DNA of 64,000 bases. Source: JAEULH01 sp963805915. GTDB lineage: Bacteria > Pseudomonadota > Alphaproteobacteria > Rhodospirillales > Defluviicoccaceae. Each line of letters begins with the position of its first letter. The first letter of the stretch is position 1. The stretch is from contig CAWDWD010000018.1 of NCBI GenBank assembly GCA_963805915.1, forward strand, positions 1 through 64,000, read 5' to 3'. This document shows, in pieces, positions 17,726 through 27,854 of this stretch. Below the pieces are notes generated by a model that saw only the letters and a program-made list of their open reading frames with translations, ran no database searches and was not told the origin of the DNA. The position numbers and the translations under genes were made by a program.

Positions 17726-18187
17726 TTATGACGCCTTGGCGGCGGCGAGGACGGCTTCGGCGTGGCCGGGAACCTTGACCTTGCGCCAGATCTCGCGAAC
17801 GACGCCCGCCTCGTCGATGAGGAACGTCGCGCGCTCGACGCCCATGTACTTTCTGCCGTACATGCTCTTTTCGACCCACACCCCGAACGCCTCGGCCAGC
17901 GTCTTGTCGACGTCGGAGATGAGCGGAAAATTGAGGCCGTGCTTGGCCTTGAACTTGTCATGGCTGGCGACCGGATCGATTGAGACGCCAACGACGGCAA
18001 CGCCGGCTGCCGAGAACTCATCAATCTTGTCGCGGAAGGCATGCGCCTCCTTGGTGCAGCCCGGCGTGTCGTCCTTGGGATAAAAGTACAAAACGGTCAT
18101 CCCGCGCAGATCAGCATCGGACATCGTCGCGCCGTTGTCGGCGGGGAGTGAAAATTGGGGCACCGTATCCCCGATTGAAAGGCTCAT
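17726..18187 (-). CDS. bcp: Peroxiredoxin, Bcp/PrxQ type
   Basis: The 153-residue thiol peroxidase reduces hydroperoxides. The peroxidatic Cys lies in DDTPGCTKEAHAF. The usual resolving Cys five residues later (CxxxxC) is replaced by His, so this enzyme should work as a 1-Cys type or use a partner thiol. ATG 18187 starts the expected MSLSIGDTVPQF. It lies 77 bp downstream of glnE on the same strand and may be co-transcribed. Confidence 0.92.
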   Translation of the reverse strand: MSLSIGDTVPQFSLPADNGATMSDADLRGMTVLYFYPKDDTPGCTKEAHAFRDKIDEFSAAGVAVVGVSIDPVASHDKFKAKHGLNFPLISDVDKTLAEAFGVWVEKSMYGRKYMGVERATFLIDEAGVVREIWRKVKVPGHAEAVLAAAKAS

Positions 18188-18263
18188 AAGACAATTTCCC
18201 ATCACTGTGTGCAGCCCGCCGATCAGGATACAGATCCGTCCCGGCCATTGGATCACCCGCGCA

Positions 18264-21200
18264 TCATCCGCGATGCGGGGCGGCGCGCCCGGACCTGTCG
18301 CCGGCATCGTCCTCGCGTCCTGGATCCGCCTCGCCGACGACGTCGCGGAAATGGTCGAAGACCAGCAAAGCGATCTGTCTCATTCGAGGCTCCAGGGCAT
18401 CGAAATCAAGCCCGCCGATGCCGCGGAGCGCCGCGCGCAGAACCTTCGCGGTATGTTCCGCGATGACGCCAGCGGAACCGGGCGGCTCTCTCAGCGTCAG
18501 GCGCAGGCGAGCCTGAAGCTGCCGCCACAGGCCTAGAGCATCGATCAGATCCTCGGCGATGTCGGCCGGCAAGGCCCGCGACGCGCTGAGTGCGACAAGC
18601 GCCTCCATGGTATTGGTCGCGAGCACGTCGGGACACCGCTGCGCGTCGCGCAGTTGCAGGTACTGGGCGATGAACTCGATGTCGACGAGGCCGCCGCGGA
18701 CGTACTTCGCGTCCCACACGCACTCGGTGTGGTGCTCACGATCGATCCGCGCGCGCATGTCGGCGACATCGGCGCGCAGGGCGTCCGTGCCGCGCGGACG
18801 CGTCAGGATTCCGCGAATCGCCCTTTCGATCTCTCCGATCAGGGCCGGCGGCCCGGCGATCACCCGCGCGCGGGTCAGCGCCATCTGCTCCCAGGTCCAG
18901 GCATTTTCTTCGTGATAGCGCACGAACGAGGCGAAGCTGGTCGCTATGGGTCCGGCGTTGCCCGACGGCCGTAGGCGCATATCGACCTCGTACAGCCGGC
19001 CTTCCGCGGTCGGCGCGCTCACCGCGTTGATGAACCGCTGGCTTAGCCGGGCGAAGTACTGGCTGACGGCAAGCGGCCGCGATCCGTCGGAGACGACGCC
19101 GTCATCGGGCGTCGCGTAGATGAAGATGAGGTCGAGATCGGACTTGACGGTCATCTCCCGGCCGCCGAGTTTGCCCATGGCAACGATCGCCATCCCAGAC
19201 CCCTTCACCCGGCCATGCAACCTGGCGAATTCGGCTTCGACGTGGGGCAGCAGCCCACGCAATGAGGCGTCGGCGACGTTGCTCCAGGCGAGTTGCGCCT
19301 CGCTCACGTCAAGCAGGCGATTGAGGCTCTGAACGCCGACCTGGAAATTGCGCTCACCGGCCCACCGCCGCGCCGCGTCGAGAAGCTCTTCGGGATCCCG
19401 GGCGCGGGCCAGCGCGCCGTCGAGCTCGATCCGCAGATCGGCGGCGGTCGGCGGCTCCTGGAAAAAATCCGCCGAAAGAACGCTTTCCAGCACCGCCGGA
19501 CGCTGCGCCAGGGTCGCCGCCAAGTCCGGTGCGATGCCAATGATGTGGACCACCAGCTTGAGCAGCTCGGGGTTGGCGTGGAACATCGAGAACAATTGCA
19601 CCCCCGCCGGCAGCCCGGTGAGGAACCGGTCGAACGTTACCAGCGTCGTATCGGCGTCGGGCGTATCGGCGAGTGCCAGCAGCAGAAACGGCATCAGTTC
19701 GGTCAACAGCTCGCGTGCCCGCGGGCTGCGCATCGACCGGCAGCGGCCGTGATGCCAGCCGCGCACCGCCGCGTCGACCATCTCCGGCTTGGTGAAGCCC
19801 AGCCGCGCCAGCGTCGCCAGCGTGTCCGGATCCGGATGGCCGCCGGTAAACACGAGGTTCCCGTCGATGTTCTCGGCGGTCAGGGGCGGCGCGTCCTCGA
19901 ACAGATCGGCGTAGTGACTCTCGACGCGGCGCAGATGGATCAGCAGTTCGGCGGCGAACGCGTCGGCGTCGGCAAAGCCGAGAAAGATCGCGAATGCCGC
20001 AAGGACCTTGGGATCCTCCGGCAGGGAGTGGGTCTGCTCGTCGTTGATCATTTGCAGGCGGTGTTCGACCCGGCGGAGGAAACGGTAGGTGTCGATCAGC
20101 TCGCCGGCGGCCTCGCCACCGATCTTGCCCGCGGTCGCCAGCCCCAGCAGCGTCTCGCAGGTGCCGGTCAGACGCAGCGCCGGAATCCGACCGCCCCAGA
20201 TGAGCTGCTGCGTCTGGGCAAAGAACTCGATCTCGCGAATGCCGCCCCGGCCGAGCTTGATATTGTGCCCGGCGACGGCGATCTTGCCGCCGCCGCGGTG
20301 GGCGTGGATCTGGCGCTTGATCGAATGGACATCGCGAATGGCGGCGAAATCGAGATTTTTGCGCCAGATGAACGGGCGCAGCCATTCGAGAAAGCGCCAG
20401 CCCGCGTCGCGGTCGCCGGCGATCGGGCGGGCCTTGATCATGGCCGCGCGTTCCCAGTTCTGGCCGAGTGTCTCGTAATAGACTTCGGCCGCCAGGACCG
20501 ACATCGCCGGCGGCGTCGAGCCGGGATCCGGGCGCAGCCGGAGGTCGGTACGAAAGACGTAGCCGTCGGCAGTGCGGTGCGCCATGATTCGGATCAGGCC
20601 GCGAGCGAGGCGCACGAACCGGTTTTGCAGGTCGTCACGCCGGGGCGTCGCGATGCACTCGGGGTCGTAGAACAAGATTAGATCGATGTCGCTGGAGTAA
20701 TTAAGCTCGCCGGCGCCGAGCTTGCCCATGCCGAGCACGATCAGGCCCGAGCCGACTTCGGGAGCGGCCGGGTCCGCCGGCTGGATGTCGAGCTGCTTCG
20801 CCAGTTCGCGGAGGAGAAAGGCGCAAGCGCAGCCCAGCGCGTCCTCGGCGAACCGAGAGAGCGCGGCGGTTACCTGTTCCACCGTCCATGCACCGGTGAT
20901 GTCGGCGACCGCCGTCACCAGGGCCAGCTTGCGCTTTGCTGCGCGTAGCGCGCGCGACGGATCGCTTCCCGCCGCGGCGGTGGCGGCCGTCTCGGCGAGA
21001 TCCCGCCTGATCGCCGCCAGCATCGCATCGGGACCGCCCGCGACCAGGCCCGCGAACCACGCCGGCTCGCGTTCGGCGAGGAACGTCAGATAGGGACTGT
21101 TGCCGAAAACCGCGTCGAACAGCCGCCGCGCCGAAGGCTCACCGACCAGTCTCGCCGCGGCAATACCAAGTGCATCGTCATCGGCAACCGCGACAGCGGA

Positions 21201-21293
21201 GGTCCACCGTTCAGTGCCGACCCGCGCGCGGTCGCGATCGGCGGCGCGGGGAAGCCTGGCCTCGCAAGCTGTCAGCCAATTTGCCATGTTCAA
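18264..21293 (-). CDS. glnE: Bifunctional glutamine synthetase adenylyltransferase/adenylyl-removing enzyme
   Basis: The 1009-residue protein has two nucleotidyltransferase domains, each with a GMGKLG/AMGKLGG block and an acid pair (SDIDLILFYD near residue 205 and SDLDLIFIY near residue 725). Helical linker and PII-interaction regions lie between them. The N-terminal half removes and the C-terminal half adds AMP on glutamine synthetase in response to PII and glutamine, so it controls nitrogen assimilation. Length matches alphaproteobacterial GlnE. It diverges from the AsmA-like gene at 21386. Confidence 0.96.
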   Translation of the reverse strand: MNMANWLTACEARLPRAADRDRARVGTERWTSAVAVADDDALGIAAARLVGEPSARRLFDAVFGNSPYLTFLAEREPAWFAGLVAGGPDAMLAAIRRDLAETAATAAAGSDPSRALRAAKRKLALVTAVADITGAWTVEQVTAALSRFAEDALGCACAFLLRELAKQLDIQPADPAAPEVGSGLIVLGMGKLGAGELNYSSDIDLILFYDPECIATPRRDDLQNRFVRLARGLIRIMAHRTADGYVFRTDLRLRPDPGSTPPAMSVLAAEVYYETLGQNWERAAMIKARPIAGDRDAGWRFLEWLRPFIWRKNLDFAAIRDVHSIKRQIHAHRGGGKIAVAGHNIKLGRGGIREIEFFAQTQQLIWGGRIPALRLTGTCETLLGLATAGKIGGEAAGELIDTYRFLRRVEHRLQMINDEQTHSLPEDPKVLAAFAIFLGFADADAFAAELLIHLRRVESHYADLFEDAPPLTAENIDGNLVFTGGHPDPDTLATLARLGFTKPEMVDAAVRGWHHGRCRSMRSPRARELLTELMPFLLLALADTPDADTTLVTFDRFLTGLPAGVQLFSMFHANPELLKLVVHIIGIAPDLAATLAQRPAVLESVLSADFFQEPPTAADLRIELDGALARARDPEELLDAARRWAGERNFQVGVQSLNRLLDVSEAQLAWSNVADASLRGLLPHVEAEFARLHGRVKGSGMAIVAMGKLGGREMTVKSDLDLIFIYATPDDGVVSDGSRPLAVSQYFARLSQRFINAVSAPTAEGRLYEVDMRLRPSGNAGPIATSFASFVRYHEENAWTWEQMALTRARVIAGPPALIGEIERAIRGILTRPRGTDALRADVADMRARIDREHHTECVWDAKYVRGGLVDIEFIAQYLQLRDAQRCPDVLATNTMEALVALSASRALPADIAEDLIDALGLWRQLQARLRLTLREPPGSAGVIAEHTAKVLRAALRGIGGLDFDALEPRMRQIALLVFDHFRDVVGEADPGREDDAGDRSGRAAPHRG

Positions 21294-21385
21294 CCATCCT
21301 GCTTTGACGCAAACTGCTCGACCTGTCCGTCCGCCGTGGCGGCCCCGACGCGCCGTTTCCTCCTGTCATAAAGCCATCGAACCAG

Positions 21386-24300
21386 TTGCTCAAACGTACA
21401 CTGCACTCGCTGTTCTATGTTTTGACCGGCATCGCCGTCGCGGTGCTGATTGCCTGCGCCTTGGCGGCGTGGCGGCTGTCCCAGGGGCCGGCGTCTCTGG
21501 CCTGGGCGGTGCCGAGCGTCGAATATCTCATAAACCGAACCAGCCAAGTCTTCAGCTATGACATCGACGATATTATCGTCTCGTGGGAGGGCTGGTCAGA
21601 GGGGCTGGATGTCCGCTTTGTCGGCGTTAGCGTCAGTGATCGGGATCGCCAGCCCGTCGCCCGGCTGCCGGAACTGTCGGTCGGGCTGAGCGCCGACGCG
21701 CTCCGCTCGCTGCGGCTGGCGCCGACCGAGATCCATCTGTCCGCTCCGCGGCTCCGCCTCGTTCGCCGCACCAATGGCACACTTGAATTCGGTTTCGCCG
21801 AGAGCGAGGGCGGGACAACGCCGGTGCTGGATTTTCTCTCGGCCGCCCTGGCCGAGCCGCGTGATCCAAGCAACCCCTTCAGCTACCTCGAGAGCGTGAC
21901 AATTTCCAACGGACGCTTCGTTTATCACGATCGCAAGCTCAACGCCTCGTGGCGCGGCCGCCTTTCAAACGCGCAATTGGTTCGTCATGACCGGCGCATG
22001 TCCTTCCAAGGTACGTTCGAGTTCTCGGCCGGCCAGGAGGTTGCCGGGCTGGAATTGCATGGTTCGTTGGATAGCTCGACCAAGACACTGGCGGCGCGCG
22101 CGACATTCCAGGGGTTTCGGCCCTCGGACTTTGCCCCCGTCGGGGCGGCCTTCGCTCCGCTCGCGGCCGTCGATGTGCCATTGGACGGCATTGTCTCGCT
22201 GGTCACCGACGACACCGGCACGCTGAAGCAGGCGGACGTCGACGTCCGCGGCGGCAACGGGCGCCTGGCGCTGACCACCGAACTCGCCGGGCAACTTGGA
22301 GTGGCGCACGCGGCTCAGGAACTGGGCGTGCGGGCGGTGGATTTGGCCGGCCGTTACGACGCCGGCGCGGGTGATGTGGAGGTCCGCTCGTTCGCCGTCA
22401 CGTTTGATGAAGGCACGACGCTTCGGGTGCCAGAGCCGCTCGACCAGGAGTTTCCGCTGGCCGCGATCAAGGGGCGAGGCGGCTACCGTATCGCCGACGA
22501 CAGGATTAGCGTCGATGCCCTGAATCTGGATCTCGCCGGGCCAACCGTGAGTGTCGAAGGCCATGTCGACCAACTCAGCGCCGCGACGATCGGCGAGGCC
22601 GTCCTCAAGATCGGCCGGGTCAATGGCGACAGCTTGGCAACATACTGGCCAAAGATCGTCGCCCCGGGAGCGCGCAAGTGGTGCCTCGCCCACCTCTCCG
22701 GCGGAGCGCTGGTGCAGGGCGAGGTTCGCCTCGCCTTTGCCCCCGCCGCCGGCAGCCTTGACGTAACGGAGCTGAACGGGACGATGAAGGCGGCGGGCGT
22801 GACGGTGGACTATCTGCCGCCGGCGCCGCCGGTGCGCAATGCCGCGGCGACGGCGAGCTTCAATCTGCGCCGGTTCGATCTCGCCATCACCAGGGCCGAA
22901 GCGGGCGGGTTGACGCTGAGCGACGGCTCCGCCGTCATTCCCGACCTCGACGTGCCGGTGTCTCACCTGAACCTGGATCTTGGCCTGAAAGGGCGGGTGC
23001 CCGATGTATTGACCTTTCTTGCCGGCGAGCCCTTCGGGTTTACCAAGGACATCGGCTTCGACCCTAGGGAAACCCGCGGCAATGCAACCGCGCGGCTGCG
23101 GCTCGGGTTGCCGCTGGTCGAAGATCCGGAAATCAAGGACATGACGCTGGCTGCCACCGCCGACGTCAGCGACCTCTACATTACCGGCGCGCTTCTCGGC
23201 GGCGACGTGACAAGCGGCAATTTGCACATCTCGCTCGACGACAAGGCCATGGACATCGTCGGCCAGGCAGCCTTCGAGAACGTGCCGGGGCGGGTCGCGT
23301 GGCATGAGAACTTCGCCGGCAAGCCACGCTTCGTTCGCCAAATTGATGTGGCCTTTCCGGCTCTGCGCGCGGCGACCTTGCGCAAGATCAAGCCGGAGGT
23401 CATCGCCATCGTCGAACAATGGGTCAAGGGCCCCGTCGGCGCCAAGGCCCGGGTTACCTTTCGCAGCGAGCGCGATATCGTTTTCGATGCCGATGTCGAT
23501 GGCACGAACACGGCAATGGTTTTTCCCAGCCTAGGCTGGACCAAGGCACGCGGGCAGCGTGCGTTCGCTCACGTGCGTGGACGACTGGCCGGCGACCACC
23601 TCGTCGAAATCGCTCCGGCGTCGCTCTCGGCCGCCGGGTTGGAGGCCGCCGGCTCGGCGAAGTTCGGTCGAGACGGCGGGCTCGAGAGAGCGATCGTCGA
23701 TCATCTCAAAAGCGGCAAGACCGACAGCTCGGCAATCCTGACCCTGATGCCGGACACGGGCTGGGATTTGACCATCGGTGGCGCCGGCCTCGATCTCGGG
23801 CCGGCAATTCGGGAGGTTACTGGCGAGGGCGATGGCGGAGGCAAGACCGGAGCCGATACTCATTTTGACACATTTACCTTTTCCGCCGATCTCGATCGGT
23901 TGTGGCTGGGCAGCAAGACACCTATCCAGGCCGTCACCGGCACGGTCGTTCGCGACAAGAAAACCTTCGCACTCGTTCAGCTCGCGGGCGTGGTCGGTCA
24001 GGGCGATCCGGTCACCGTTGACATCGGTCCCGGGTCGCCGGGCCCGCGGACGCTGCGCATCCGCGCCGAGGACGCCGGCTCGGGCTTGCGCGCGCTCAAC
24101 ATCTTTTCGGATATGGTTGGCGGCAAGCTGAGGGTCGACGGAACGTTCGACGATACCCGGCCGGACGAGCCCCTCGAAGGGACACTGAAGACAAAGAACT
24201 TCCGCATGATTCGCCAGCCGATCCTGGCGCGAATCCTCAATGTCATGGCGCTAACGGGAATTCTTGACCTCCTGCGCGGCGAGGGCATCGCGTTTTCGAC

Positions 24301-24703
24301 TTTGGATGTTCCTTTTACCTTTCGCGACGGCATCCTCGATCTCACCGAGGCCAAAATGCACGGCAACTCCATGGGCATCACCGCGTCGGGGACCTACAAC
24401 GTCAATAAGGACCTGATCGACATCAGGGGCACCCTGGTCCCGTTCTATTTCATCAACTCGCTGTTCGGCCGGCTGCCGATCATCGGCCGCCTGTTCAGTG
24501 GCGGGGAGAGGGGCGGCGGCCTCTTCGCCGCGCGCTATTCGGTCACCGGAAATGCCGACGATCCGGACATCTCCGTCAACCCGATCAGCGCGCTGGCGCC
24601 GGGCGTCCTTCGCAACCTCTTTGGGCTTTTCGACGGCTCGCCCAACTCCACCAGCGGCACTCCGCGCATCGCGCCCGAACCGCAGCCTCGGCACAGCCCG
24701 TAA
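21386..24703 (+). CDS. AsmA-like / YhdP-type large periplasmic protein (DUF3971)
   Basis: The 1105-residue protein has one N-terminal membrane helix (about residues 8-30) and a long, beta-rich periplasmic body. The C-terminal 200 residues match the AsmA-like domain (LEGTLKTKNFRMI, LARILNVMALTGILDLLRGEGI, LDVPFTFRDGILDLTEAKMHGNSMGITASGTYN). This family is related to YhdP and TamB, thought to bridge the inner and outer membranes for lipid transport. The start is uncertain; TTG 21386 is the first good candidate. It is divergent from glnE and convergent with the hemerythrin gene. Confidence 0.85.
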   Translation: MLKRTLHSLFYVLTGIAVAVLIACALAAWRLSQGPASLAWAVPSVEYLINRTSQVFSYDIDDIIVSWEGWSEGLDVRFVGVSVSDRDRQPVARLPELSVGLSADALRSLRLAPTEIHLSAPRLRLVRRTNGTLEFGFAESEGGTTPVLDFLSAALAEPRDPSNPFSYLESVTISNGRFVYHDRKLNASWRGRLSNAQLVRHDRRMSFQGTFEFSAGQEVAGLELHGSLDSSTKTLAARATFQGFRPSDFAPVGAAFAPLAAVDVPLDGIVSLVTDDTGTLKQADVDVRGGNGRLALTTELAGQLGVAHAAQELGVRAVDLAGRYDAGAGDVEVRSFAVTFDEGTTLRVPEPLDQEFPLAAIKGRGGYRIADDRISVDALNLDLAGPTVSVEGHVDQLSAATIGEAVLKIGRVNGDSLATYWPKIVAPGARKWCLAHLSGGALVQGEVRLAFAPAAGSLDVTELNGTMKAAGVTVDYLPPAPPVRNAAATASFNLRRFDLAITRAEAGGLTLSDGSAVIPDLDVPVSHLNLDLGLKGRVPDVLTFLAGEPFGFTKDIGFDPRETRGNATARLRLGLPLVEDPEIKDMTLAATADVSDLYITGALLGGDVTSGNLHISLDDKAMDIVGQAAFENVPGRVAWHENFAGKPRFVRQIDVAFPALRAATLRKIKPEVIAIVEQWVKGPVGAKARVTFRSERDIVFDADVDGTNTAMVFPSLGWTKARGQRAFAHVRGRLAGDHLVEIAPASLSAAGLEAAGSAKFGRDGGLERAIVDHLKSGKTDSSAILTLMPDTGWDLTIGGAGLDLGPAIREVTGEGDGGGKTGADTHFDTFTFSADLDRLWLGSKTPIQAVTGTVVRDKKTFALVQLAGVVGQGDPVTVDIGPGSPGPRTLRIRAEDAGSGLRALNIFSDMVGGKLRVDGTFDDTRPDEPLEGTLKTKNFRMIRQPILARILNVMALTGILDLLRGEGIAFSTLDVPFTFRDGILDLTEAKMHGNSMGITASGTYNVNKDLIDIRGTLVPFYFINSLFGRLPIIGRLFSGGERGGGLFAARYSVTGNADDPDISVNPISALAPGVLRNLFGLFDGSPNSTSGTPRIAPEPQPRHSP

Positions 24704-24710
24704 AAGGACG

Positions 24711-24730
24711 CGCCGCTTCCTTAAGCGGCG
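24711..24730. terminator. Bidirectional hairpin between convergent genes
   Basis: CGCCGCTT (24711-24718) pairs perfectly with AAGCGGCG (24723-24730) around a 4-base loop. It lies between the convergent ends of the AsmA-like gene and the hemerythrin gene and includes the hemerythrin stop codon (TAA, complement of 24721-24723). There is no long T-run on either side. Confidence 0.5.
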
Positions 24731-25152
24731 GCGTGAGTGGACAGCCTTTCCAGGTAGGGCCTTAGTTTCATGTCGTCGCCGAGGACATGCTGGAGCAGCC
24801 AGCCCGAGAGAAAATCGTAAAAGCCGTGCATGTCGAACTCGTCGGGCGCGGCGCGGAAGGCCTGGCGGCGCTCCCACATCTTTTCCGCTAGCCAGCGGTG
24901 CGCGGCACGGTGCGCGGCGAAATCCGGGTAGTCGCTGCGCTCCATCAACATTTCTTCGCGGGCAAAATGGGTCTCTGTGTAGTCTACCAACTCGTCGAGT
25001 ACGCTGGCGACGCCGCACCTGTCATCCCCCGCCATGACCGTGTAGTGCAGGCAGTTCAGCAGGCCGACCAGCTTTTTGTGGTCGGCATCGATCGCGGGGA
25101 TCCCCAACTGCATTGCCGATTGCCAACGGAGAACTGTCACCCTCTCCTCCAA
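24721..25152 (-). CDS. Bacteriohemerythrin
   Basis: The 143-residue protein has the di-iron hemerythrin ligand set: His in IDADHKKL, His and Glu in ETHFAREEMLM, two His in AAHRAAHRW and His/Asp in LLQHVLGDDMKL. These four-helix proteins bind O2 (or NO) reversibly and serve in O2 supply, sensing or iron buffering. A second hemerythrin lies at 50532-50963. Confidence 0.9.
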   Translation of the reverse strand: MEERVTVLRWQSAMQLGIPAIDADHKKLVGLLNCLHYTVMAGDDRCGVASVLDELVDYTETHFAREEMLMERSDYPDFAAHRAAHRWLAEKMWERRQAFRAAPDEFDMHGFYDFLSGWLLQHVLGDDMKLRPYLERLSTHAAA

Positions 25153-25270
25153 ATCATTACGCTGGGGCTTATACTCCCCTAGGCTGATATGCTAGCCGAG
25201 CCGTTCGGTAAATACAAAGCCGTGCGCGCATAGCTGCTGTGCACAAATTGCGGATCAGGCTTTTCCAGCC

Positions 25271-26527
25271 TCAGCCGACCCGCAGCAGCGCATGCCGCTT
25301 CTTGCCCACGGACAGCTTGATTACGCCGTCGCCATCGAGATCGGCGGCGGTGATCGCGCGGGTTTCGTCGGTGACCGCTTCATTGTTCACGCGCGCGCCG
25401 CCGGCCTTGATCATCCGCCGCGCTTCGCTGTTGGTCGCGACTAGGCCGGCGCGGCGGAAGGCCTCGATCGCGGCGAGTCCGCCGTCAAGTTCGTCGCGCC
25501 CGACAGTGACGGTGGGCAGGTCTTCGCCCGCGGCGCCGGCGGAAAAGGTCCTGCGCGCGGTCTCGGCCGCAGAGGCGCGCGCCTTCTCGCCATGGCATAG
25601 CCGGGTCGCCTCGTCGGCGAGCACGGCCTTGGCCTCGTTGATGGCCACGCCTTCGCGCGCTTCCAACTCGGCGATGGTTGCCAGCGGCAGTTCGGTGAAC
25701 AACCGGAGGAAATGGCCGACATCCGCGTCCTCCGTATTGCGCCAGTATTGCCAGTAGTCGTAGGGCGACAGCATATCGGCGCTGAGCCAGACCGCGCCAG
25801 CGGCGGTCTTGCCCATCTTCGCGCCCGACGCGGTGGTGAGGAGCGGCGTGGTCAGGCCGAACAGCGATCGGCCATCGACGCGCCGCGCAAGCTCGATCCC
25901 GCCGACGATGTTCCCCCACTGGTCCGAGCCGCCCATCTGCAGGACGCAATCGCGCCCACGGGCCAGCTCGAGAAAATCATAGGCCTGCAGGATCATATAG
26001 TTGAATTCGAGGAAGCTGAGTGGCTGTTCGCGCTCCAGCCGCAGCTTCACCGAGTCGAAGCCGAGCATCCGGTTGATCGAGAAGTGCCGGCCGTAGTCGC
26101 GCAGGAACTCGATGTAGGCAAGGCCGTCGAGCCAGTCGGCGTTGTTGACCATGACCGCGTCGGTCGGCCCGTCGCCGAAACGGAGATAGCGCGAGAACAC
26201 CCGGCGGATGCCGGCCATGTTAGCGGCGATATTGGCGTCGCTCAGCAGCATCCGCGCCTCGTCGCGGCCCGTCGGGTCACCGATCTTGGTCGTGCCGCCG
26301 CCCATCAGCACGATCGGCTTGTGGCCGGCGCGCTGGAACGTCCGCAGCAGCATGATCGAGACCAGGCTGCCGACGTGCAGACTGGGCGCGGTGCAGTCGA
26401 AGCCGATATAGCCGACCAGCGGCGGGCCGGCGGCAGCGGCCGCGTCGACCTGGCCGAGATCGGTGCACTGGTGAAGGAAGCCGCGCTCGACGACGGTCTG
26501 AACGAAGCTGGAACGATGGGAGGTCAT
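25271..26527 (-). CDS. tyrS: Tyrosyl-tRNA synthetase
   Basis: The 418-residue class I synthetase charges tRNA-Tyr. It has the HIGH-like block PSLHVGSLVSI, tyrosine-binding QMGGSDQWGNIV, and the KMSKS-like GAKMGKTAAGAVWL. A C-terminal S4 RNA-binding domain (AFRRAGLVATNSEARRMIKAGGARVNN) ends the protein. ATG 26527 gives the usual N-terminus. It is divergent from anmK, an arrangement often seen in alphaproteobacteria. Confidence 0.96.
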   Translation of the reverse strand: MTSHRSSFVQTVVERGFLHQCTDLGQVDAAAAAGPPLVGYIGFDCTAPSLHVGSLVSIMLLRTFQRAGHKPIVLMGGGTTKIGDPTGRDEARMLLSDANIAANMAGIRRVFSRYLRFGDGPTDAVMVNNADWLDGLAYIEFLRDYGRHFSINRMLGFDSVKLRLEREQPLSFLEFNYMILQAYDFLELARGRDCVLQMGGSDQWGNIVGGIELARRVDGRSLFGLTTPLLTTASGAKMGKTAAGAVWLSADMLSPYDYWQYWRNTEDADVGHFLRLFTELPLATIAELEAREGVAINEAKAVLADEATRLCHGEKARASAAETARRTFSAGAAGEDLPTVTVGRDELDGGLAAIEAFRRAGLVATNSEARRMIKAGGARVNNEAVTDETRAITAADLDGDGVIKLSVGKKRHALLRVG

Positions 26528-26634
26528 GGTGTGAACTGCCGTGGCTCGCGGAAATGACGTATGATGCCGGCGAATGCGGGACCGCACCCGCTTGCCGCGC
26601 AACTGAAAGTGGACTGATCAGCCGGATGGTTAGC

Positions 26635-27850
26635 ATGACCGCGAGCAACCAACAACGCATACAACAACGCATAGAGGTCGACGACGACCCAACCGCCGAG
26701 CTCGCCCGGGGACCGGCGGCGCGGCCGCTGGTCGCGATCGGGCTGATGAGCGGGACCTCGCTCGACGGCATCGACGCGGCGCTGATCACGACCGACGGCG
26801 AACGCGTAACGAAGTTCGCCGCCGCCGCGACCGTGGCGTATCCGCCTGAGTTCCGCGCCCGGTTGCGTCGGCTCCTCGGCCGCGCGCCGCGGCCGGAAGA
26901 CGCCGAGGTCATCGCCGAGCTGACCGACCGCCACGCCGACGCGGTCGCGCGTCTGCTCATGCTTGCCGGGCCGCGAGGCGGGCGGGATCGATGTCATCGG
27001 CTTTCATGGCCAGACCGTGCTCCACCGCCCGGACGCGGGCGAGACCATTCAGATCGGCGACGGCCGCCGTCTGGCGACCAGAACCGGCATCGCCGTGGTC
27101 GAACAGTTCCGCGCCGCCGACGTCGGCGCCGGCGGCCAGGGCGCCCCGTTCGCGCCGCTCTACCACGCAGCACTGGCGCGCGAGCTGGCCAAACCGGTCG
27201 CGATCGTCAATATCGGCGGCGTCGCCAATGTCACCTGGATCGGCCCCGCCGAGGCGGGCAGCGAGCGTGGCGGCGAAGCGCCGGTGCTGGCCTTCGACAC
27301 CGGGCCGGGGAACGCCCTGATCGACGACTGGGTCGCGGCAAGGCAGGGCCTAGCGATGGACGAGGACGGCCGCCTCGCCGCCGCCGGCCGCGTCGACGAG
27401 GCTTTGCTCGAAATCTTGCTCGCCCATCCCTACTTCGCGGCGACACCGCCGAAATCCCTGGACCGGGAAGACTTCGCGGGCGCGCTCGACACCCTTGCGC
27501 CGTTGGCCGCAGCCGACGGTGCGGCGACGTTGAGCGCGTTGACCGCGCGCAGCATCGCCGCCGCGCGCGCCTTCATGCCGGCGGCGCCGGCAAGGTGGCT
27601 CATCTGCGGCGGCGGCCGGCGCAACCCGGTCCTGCTTGCCCAACTGGCTGACGCCGTGGCCGCGCCGGTCGCCGCCGTCGAGACAGTCGGCTGGCGCGGC
27701 GACTCGCTGGAGGCTGAGGCCTTCGCCTTTCTTGCCGTGCGGTCGCTGAAACGTCTGCCGCTGAGCTTGCCGACCACGACCGGAGTCGCCAAACCGCTCA
27801 CCGGCGGCGTACTCCGTCGCCCATGTCAGAACCAATCGGCATGTTCTTAG
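26635..27850 (+). CDS. anmK: Anhydro-N-acetylmuramic acid kinase (frameshifted)
   Basis: The first frame carries the ATP-binding signature GLMSGTSLDGIDAA. The second frame, from about 26970, carries IDVIGFHGQTVLHRP, IGDGRRLA, IVNIGGVANVTWI, AFDTGPGNALIDDW and ICGGGRRNPVL. One extra G in the run at about 26968-26970 separates the frames; removing it gives LAGREAGGIDVIGFHGQ. AnmK phosphorylates and opens 1,6-anhydro-MurNAc during peptidoglycan recycling. An in-frame ATG at 26626 is an alternative start. Confidence 0.88.
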
Positions 27851-27854
27851 CGTC

